Of a stretch of DNA of 37,863 bases, positions 32,503-37,863 are shown piece after piece (position 1 is the first letter of the stretch; every line of letters begins with the position of its first letter). Source of the DNA: Diphasiastrum complanatum. Lineage: Eukaryota; Streptophyta; Lycopodiopsida; Lycopodiales; Lycopodiaceae. The position numbers and the translations under genes were made by a program. The stretch covers positions 1-37,863 of the forward strand of contig MU835593.1 of NCBI GenBank assembly GCA_029204225.1. The letters run 5' to 3'. Below the pieces are notes generated by a model. The model was given only the letters and a program-made list of their open reading frames with translations, was not told the DNA's origin and searched no databases.

Positions 32503-33570
32503 AGGTGAGGAAGTCCTCCAAATCCAAGGTAGAGCCTCCAAATGTCCTCCAAGCAACCTGCAAGCTTCAAGATGCTCCCAAACTCCAAGCTAGGATGCCT
32601 CCACCTGCAAGTAAGGATCTGCAAGCCTCCAAGGATCTCTCCTCCACCTGTGTCCCTACTCTTTAAGCACAAAGATAGATAACAAACTGGCCTCAAGTAT
32701 TCACCACCCAACCATAGCTAGATCCAAGCTCCAAGCAAGACCTATCTAGCACCCGCTTGCTAACCATAAACAAATCACAAGCATACCACATCACTCCATA
32801 GCATTCTCAAGATCCAAACCCTACTTATGTCCCATACCATAAGCAAGATCCAGACCTTAAGCATACTACCACAAGAAAGCACTCTACACACTAGTAGCAA
32901 CACTAGAGCATAAGCAAGGCAAACAAGAGAGATCTCTCCCTCCCAATGGGCGCCCTACTACCCTCATATAGATGGCCCATGGACCCCTCCAATGCACTAT
33001 GGAATTCCATGCTCATCCAATAAGAGAGAGAGAAGCCTAGGGGAGTTAAAGAATCTCCAAGAGCCTCCATAGGCTTATGGAAGGTCAAGAGACTCCTTCC
33101 ATAACCTATGACTCTTTGAATGCCTTTCTCGTGGGAGTTGAGAACTCAATGGACACTTTAGAAGGGCGCCTTCCTACTAGGTCCCATTGCCCAAGTTGTG
33201 CATGTATACTTTGGTCCTAGACCAATAAAGTGATATGGTTCAAGGTTGAGGCCCAAGGTTTTAGAAAAATAGTCATCCAATGACTTTCTAACACCTCTCT
33301 AGGTTCCATACCTCCATCCAAGGCATAGACACCTACCTGCCCTTAACCAAGGACACTAGTACCTTAATCTAAGACACCTACTCTTAATACTAAGGGTACC
33401 TCTTATCCAAGGGTCCTGTGACTCCATAACTCCAACTAAGGTCTAGTCACTCACCTGTCCTTATCCAAGGGCACATACCCTAAATCCTAAGGGTACCTTG
33501 CCATTTAGCCCCCAACACTAAATGGACTAATAGGGGTCTGAAGTATTGCTAGTTACATAGGTATGTAACA
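32484..33570 (-). mobile_element. Ty3/gypsy LTR (minus strand), copy 2
   Basis: Same as 2524-3611 apart from one C fewer in a C-run near 32753. The polypurine tract lies at 33571-33586. Confidence 0.6.
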
Positions 33571-33618
33571 TTCCTTCCCCCTAAACTTAAATTTTTTCTT
33601 GTAGGGAAAAATTTGGAA

Positions 33619-34319
33619 AATTCTTCTAGAGATCAGTCTCTTTTTCCAGGTATCCTCCTCTTCTGATTTGCCCCTCCACCTGACTAAAAATTTCCGAAGC
33701 ACTCTACTCCATAGAGTCCTCTATCGACTATTAACAATCGGCTCGGGTTCAGGTGGTCCACTCACGGACTCATCACGAAGAAGTTCCACTTGATCTTCCA
33801 CAGGGACCAGGGTCTCCCCAACCCCCAACGAGGGTTTCAACTTACTAACGTGGAAAACAAGATGAATTCCAACATTAGCTGGAAGGTCTAGTTTGTATGC
33901 GACCTTGTTTTTGAGCAAACTTCGTAAGTTTGTCAACAATGACCCAAACCGAATCGTGGCCTTTCCTTGTACGTGGAAGCCCGACCACAAAATCCATAGA
34001 TATACTGTCCCACTTTCCGGTAGGAATATCTAAAGGATGTAATAGGCCACTAGCTTTTAGCCTCTCTGCTTTTTTTAACTGGCACTTAGTACATTTAAGT
34101 ACATAGTCCTCTACCTGAGTTTTCATCTTAGGCCACCAAAATTGCCTTCGAACTAAGTCAAGTGTTCTTTGTATACCCGGATGTCCTGCGCATGGACTAT
34201 CATGACACTCATGCAAGATTTGGGCCCTTACAGTGTCATTCTCCGGTACACACACACCTTTCCTTTACGAAATAAAGTCCTGTTTCGAATTAGGAAATCC
34301 GTTTCAGTCTTTCCCTGAT
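33619..34319 (-). pseudogene. Ty3/gypsy chromovirus integrase relic, copy 2
   Basis: Identical to 3660-4360: zinc finger, start of the catalytic core, core deletion, C-terminal domain and chromodomain-like stretch. Its upstream end lies about 30 bases beyond the kinase polyadenylation signal, so the relic lies immediately downstream of the kinase gene on the same strand. Confidence 0.85.
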
Positions 34320-34628
34320 TCAAAAAGAAGAAGATTAAAAGCTTGCATACTTTTATTGAATAAAGAAAAGCTTAGATACACGACAGCCATGTTAACAACA
34401 AGACTGCAAACATTGTGCAATAAAATCCCTTGTAGTCATAAATTCAATTATACAGCCTAGGTTGGGTGCATGTTGGATTGCTTGGTGGTGGATTATCATT
34501 AACACTGAACACTCTCGACTGCATATATATACCTGTTTTGACAGTTTGTGATTCATGGAGTTGCATTGGACAAAATATGCAGCATTTGGAGCTGGCATGA
34601 AGAGATATTAGTGCATATGAGAGATGTT
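34320..34628 (-). other. 3' UTR of the receptor kinase gene
   Basis: Follows the TAA stop at 34629-34631 on the minus strand. It has no frame and contains an AATAAA signal at 34352-34357. The lower part (34320-34472) is duplicated at 4361-4513. The exact transcript end cannot be seen. Confidence 0.6.
34352..34357 (-). terminator. Polyadenylation signal AATAAA
   Basis: Plus-strand TTTATT, so AATAAA on the minus strand, about 270 bases after the kinase stop codon and before the gypsy relic. Plant signals are loose, so this is suggestive. Confidence 0.5.
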
Positions 34629-37065
34629 TTATCTGCCTTCCAGCATCGAACTGTCGGGTTGGTCCAAAGGTGTGGTGGCCTGCTCACCAGAGTAATCTGT
34701 TCTCATTTTTGATACAATGCTGAGAGCTTGCATGCTGGAACTTCCGTTAGAAAATTGTAGTCGGCTTCCATTTTCAATAGCTATAGCTTCTTTTAAGGCC
34801 TGCACCACATCATTCATAATTGGACGATGTCTTGCATATGGCTCTACACTTAATATTGCTATTTCTGCGACCTTCCACATGGCTTCTATGTTGTAAGTCC
34901 TTAAGTGGGGATCAACGATATCCTCAATTCTACCTTCATTCAGAAATCGACGGGCCTGGAAAAAGTTAAGGGAACCTGGGAGTTAGAACTTAAGAGCTTC
35001 AAACACAACGCTAGAGGTTATAACACGCAGCTAAAAATTTAGCAGAAAAATGAAACTCGCACTTGCAATGCTTGTAGAAATGGATCATAACTGGAAACAT
35101 TACATACCCATCCGACTAGGCTGAGCTGATCTTGAGGAAGCGTAGTATCAACTGGCTCGCGGCCAGCAATAATTTCCAACAGCACAACTCCAAAACTAAA
35201 GACATCACTCTTCTCTGTGAGCTGATTTGTGGTATGATACCTATAAAATCAATCAGTTACAAATAGTCAGCAGCGTCATTAGAACATAGCAAGTCATCCC
35301 TATTATAAAGAATAAGACCTAGCATTCAACATGTGTCGTACCTTTCCTTCGAAAATATTGTACAAGTGCAAAAGAAAAAATTCTACTTACTCTGGATCAA
35401 GGTATCCTATTGTGCCCTTAACGTTCGAGCAGGAGATATGTGTAGCTCCTTCTACATATGAGAATTTTGAAAGTCCAAAGTCAGCAACTTTCGCAACGAA
35501 TGACTGGTTTAAAAGGATGTTACTGCTTTTCACATCTCGATGGATAATAGCCGGGAGACATCCCTTGTGCAAATACGCAAGCCCTGACCAAAAATAAAAT
35601 ACAAGTGCTATGTGGGCTTATACAATCCATTCCTGCCTGACTGTACAATTTCTTTGCCTAATATCTTCTGATATTTTAGTAGGAAATAAGTCGATATTAC
35701 AAAAAAGGAGCCTCTACCTTCTGCTGCATTAAGAGCGATGTTGAGTCGTCTGTTCCAGTTCAAAGGCTCACTTGAAATATTTCCTAAAAAGAAAATTTGT
35801 TGTTTATGTTAGGTATTATCCAGTGAGCAAGATCAATGAGCCCTTGAAAACGTTACGGAATTTTATCAATGCTTGATTTCTTGCATAAAGGATACTTGCA
35901 CACTGTAGAAAGAACGCGCTATCGAGTATGCAAGCTCTGATGAAACGATTGTTAATTGATAGCAACATGACCTAGTAAAAGTATTCAGTTTCTACTAACA
36001 AACAATCTCCACAGCTGAGCTAAAAGTAAGATATATGTCGTGTTACTACAAGTAGAAGAAAGGAACGATTTGATTTACTTTGCAAGAGTTATGCATGTGT
36101 ACCATAGAGGTTCTCTCGCAAGTTCCCTCGAGACATATACTCATATAGCAAGACACAGTGTCCTAACTCTTCACAGAAGCCAACGAGTGACACCAGATAC
36201 TTATGATGTACTTTCGTAAGGAGTTCAACCTAGACAAATCTTCAAGAAAGATTTTATGAGTATGATTGAACCATAAGTTTCAAATGTTCTAGACCTGATT
36301 TGGCAATGATACTTTCACTCTTGAAAATTTCTTCTAGTTTTCTGGTTTCTACATACATGAGACGGTGATGTGTAGATTGTTCAAGGATTATACGAAACAT
36401 CTGATTGCACAAACCTCATTATAGAACTCTTGACTTCCCTGATGAGAATGCTTTGAAAGTACTTTAACTGCTACCTCCTGGCCATTTGAAAGCTTTCCAT
36501 AATAGACAGGTCCAAACCCTCCATTTCCAATCTCTTTATGAAAATTCTTGGTAATGAATTGCACATCCTCATAAGAAATTTTCTTTTTGGTGTCTACGAA
36601 AAGCATTTGACTGGGTTCTGCAGTTACCATTACAAAATAGCATGTGTTATCTAAGTAACTTGCTATCTTCAACTACCAATCTTCTATCATGCTCTCAACT
36701 CATGCAAACAAAGTCAGTGGTTCTAGTAGGTTCTAGAGAACTAAATTGGAAAAATGTACTTGCCATGGAAGGGTTCTTTTTGCACGGTTGGCACTCCACC
36801 AGTTTTGCTTGTCGTTCTGCGCTTGTGAAGACATTTAAAATAGATCACAAATGCTACCACCACAATAATCAGCACAATCACACCGATCACGGCACCAATT
36901 ATAATGCCAGTGTTGCTGCTCTCTTTTGAGTTGATGCCGGAAGAATGGCTGGTTGTTCCGGAGCTGGAATTAGATATAACTGTTGGGCTAGGTGATGGTG
37001 AAATTCCTTCTGATATTGTACACGAAGAATTCCCAGGCTGACAAAGATGAGGGTTCCCTGAATAT
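34629..37065 (-). CDS. LRR-type receptor-like serine/threonine kinase, 3' part (seven exons)
   Basis: Exons on the minus strand: 37065-36764, 36617-36415, 36229-36103, 35783-35718, 35583-35391, 35240-35108 and 34955-34629. Lengths and phases join into 449 codons plus stop TAA. The product starts [15 protein letters not shown], the usual end of an LRR ectodomain, then a Ser-rich juxtamembrane stretch, one membrane span (residues 53-76, [20 protein letters not shown]) and basic KCLHKRR. The kinase domain is complete: Gly loop [11 protein letters not shown] (131-141), VAVK Lys152, helix-C Glu170, HRD Asp249 (RD type), DFG Asp267, [10 protein letters not shown], then [10 protein letters not shown]. 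All catalytic residues are present. It is a plasma-membrane receptor kinase of the LRR-I/malectin-like kind by kinase pattern. The ectodomain exons are not visible. The first intron uses a GC donor. All other introns are GT-AG. Confidence 0.92.
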
Positions 37066-37236
37066 CTGAAATCAATGTCTCAGCTGTTGAAGTATATTGA
37101 TACCTTATTAGGAATTGGAGGCAGAAGTTCAAAGAAACTCAGAAGGAACTGATTAGCTTCTGCTTTGTTGATAACCATGGTATCACATGTACATTCACCA
37201 ATCATGGACGACAACAAACTTAGTAACGAATTCAAG

Positions 37237-37290
<54 letters not shown>

Positions 37291-37863
37291 ACTATATTCA
37301 ACTATCTCAACTGAAACTTTAAATTGCTGGATTAGTACATCTATTTTCAAACTACACTCCATCCCTCAGTTTGAAGTCTCTCCATTTTCTATTGATAATA
37401 CTCCAATCAAGTATTTGAGTAAACTAAATGTTCACGTGTTAAGGCTTTTCCATTGGGATATGCAATATGCTTGTGTAGGAAAATACATCCTTGATTGCCA
37501 TTGTGTAGGATTATTCTCCTGTTCTCCTAGTGTTATCTTGAGGCTCCAACAATGACTGCTATAACTCTACACACACAATTTTGTATCGTTGACATCTCAG
37601 ATAACCAACTAGCTAAGAGATTTTTGACCTAGTTGCACTTCTCATAGAATGGATGATATGCATGCTCATCCTCTAGCTTAGTTCTTCATCAATGCCAAGA
37701 ACTCTCTTATAATGTCTCGATTGATGCTATATTTCCGAAAGTGCTTATATGAACTTACCATGTGTGTCATATCATGTGGTCTTATGATTTGTCACCAAGT
37801 TATAAACTCCATCCAAGTGCTTTTATTAACCCAAAGTCAATCATTGACTAATATCTTGTAAAT
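37066..37863 (-). other. Probable large intron of the receptor kinase gene
   Basis: No LRR or malectin-like coding was recognised on the minus strand beyond the acceptor at 37066 (TTGATTTCAG). A short open stretch (EANQFLLSFFELLPPIPNK, 37100-37160) would leave an intron of only about 40 bases and was not joined. The rest is AT-rich. Confidence 0.5.
37239..37287. repeat. (AG)n microsatellite, about 49 bp
   Basis: Perfect dinucleotide run in the probable intron. Much shorter than the tract at 7619-7813. Confidence 0.95.

Larger units (their letters stand above)
29960..34472. repeat. Near-identical long direct repeat, copy 2 (kinase-linked copy)
   Basis: Counterpart of 1-4513. It starts 40 bases inside the copia LTR that begins at 29920, only because copy 1 is cut at base 1. 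It ends at 34472 inside the 3' UTR of the minus-strand receptor kinase, after which sequence continues into the kinase coding exons without a visible break. This copy is therefore the likely original arrangement. Confidence 0.95.

Noticed and set aside
37080-37301. Extra kinase exon at 37100-37160 (minus)
   Set aside because: Joining it would need an intron of about 40 bases, and the peptide is not LRR-like.

Overview
The window is nuclear DNA from a land plant. The evidence is a multi-exon receptor-like kinase gene with canonical GT-AG introns at the right end, surrounded by degraded LTR retrotransposons of the plant Ty1/copia and Ty3/gypsy types. The sequence does not allow a finer taxonomic call. 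There is one host gene and no bacterial, organellar or CRISPR content. Everything left of about 34.3 kb is transposon-derived or unassigned, and nearly every transposon reading frame is broken.

Layout. Bases 1-4513 and 29960-34472 are a near-identical direct repeat. I counted six differences, four of them single-base homopolymer changes. Each copy holds a copia LTR fragment, a minus-strand copia RNase H relic, a TTTTGGTACTT-rich tract, a copia solo LTR with a 5-bp target-site duplication, a broken coiled-coil frame, a minus-strand gypsy LTR with polypurine tract, a chromodomain-type integrase relic, and the last part of the kinase 3' UTR. In copy 2 that UTR continues into the kinase gene. In copy 1 it stops at 4513 and joins unrelated DNA, so 4513/4514 is a novel junction, either a ~29.96-kb tandem duplication or an assembly error.

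Bases 4514-19645 are a nest of fragments: a remnant of an unrecognised transposon-associated protein (4514-5456), a minus-strand gypsy RT-RNase H-integrase relic (5440-7531), a TATA-like box followed by a 195-bp (GA)n tract, a cluster of ACGTCGGA-like motifs, a ~360-bp GC-rich tandem repeat (9369-10212), an LTR with TATA and AATAAA (to 11110), copia RT pieces on both strands, two minus-strand copia gag/protease/integrase fragments with an LTR and initiator-Met-type primer binding site, and a second relic of the unrecognised protein (about 17000-19110).

Bases 19646-28665 are the best preserved element, a plus-strand Ty3/gypsy element of Athila/Tat type: LTR end, tRNA-Asp-like primer binding site, long leader, gag, protease, RT, RNase H, integrase, then a separate downstream ORF of about 555 codons. 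The leader and the pol-to-ORF spacer both carry many copies of AACCTTCGCCGAG. The downstream ORF shares its coiled-coil segment with the relic at 18210. That relic shares its C-terminal module with the one at 4514. Together they outline one recurrent protein of unknown function.

Bases 34629-37065 on the minus strand are seven exons of an LRR-type receptor-like kinase (membrane span, full RD-type kinase domain, stop codon). Its ectodomain lies beyond the window or in undetected exons. Its 3' UTR and polyadenylation signal lie directly against the gypsy integrase relic in copy 2.
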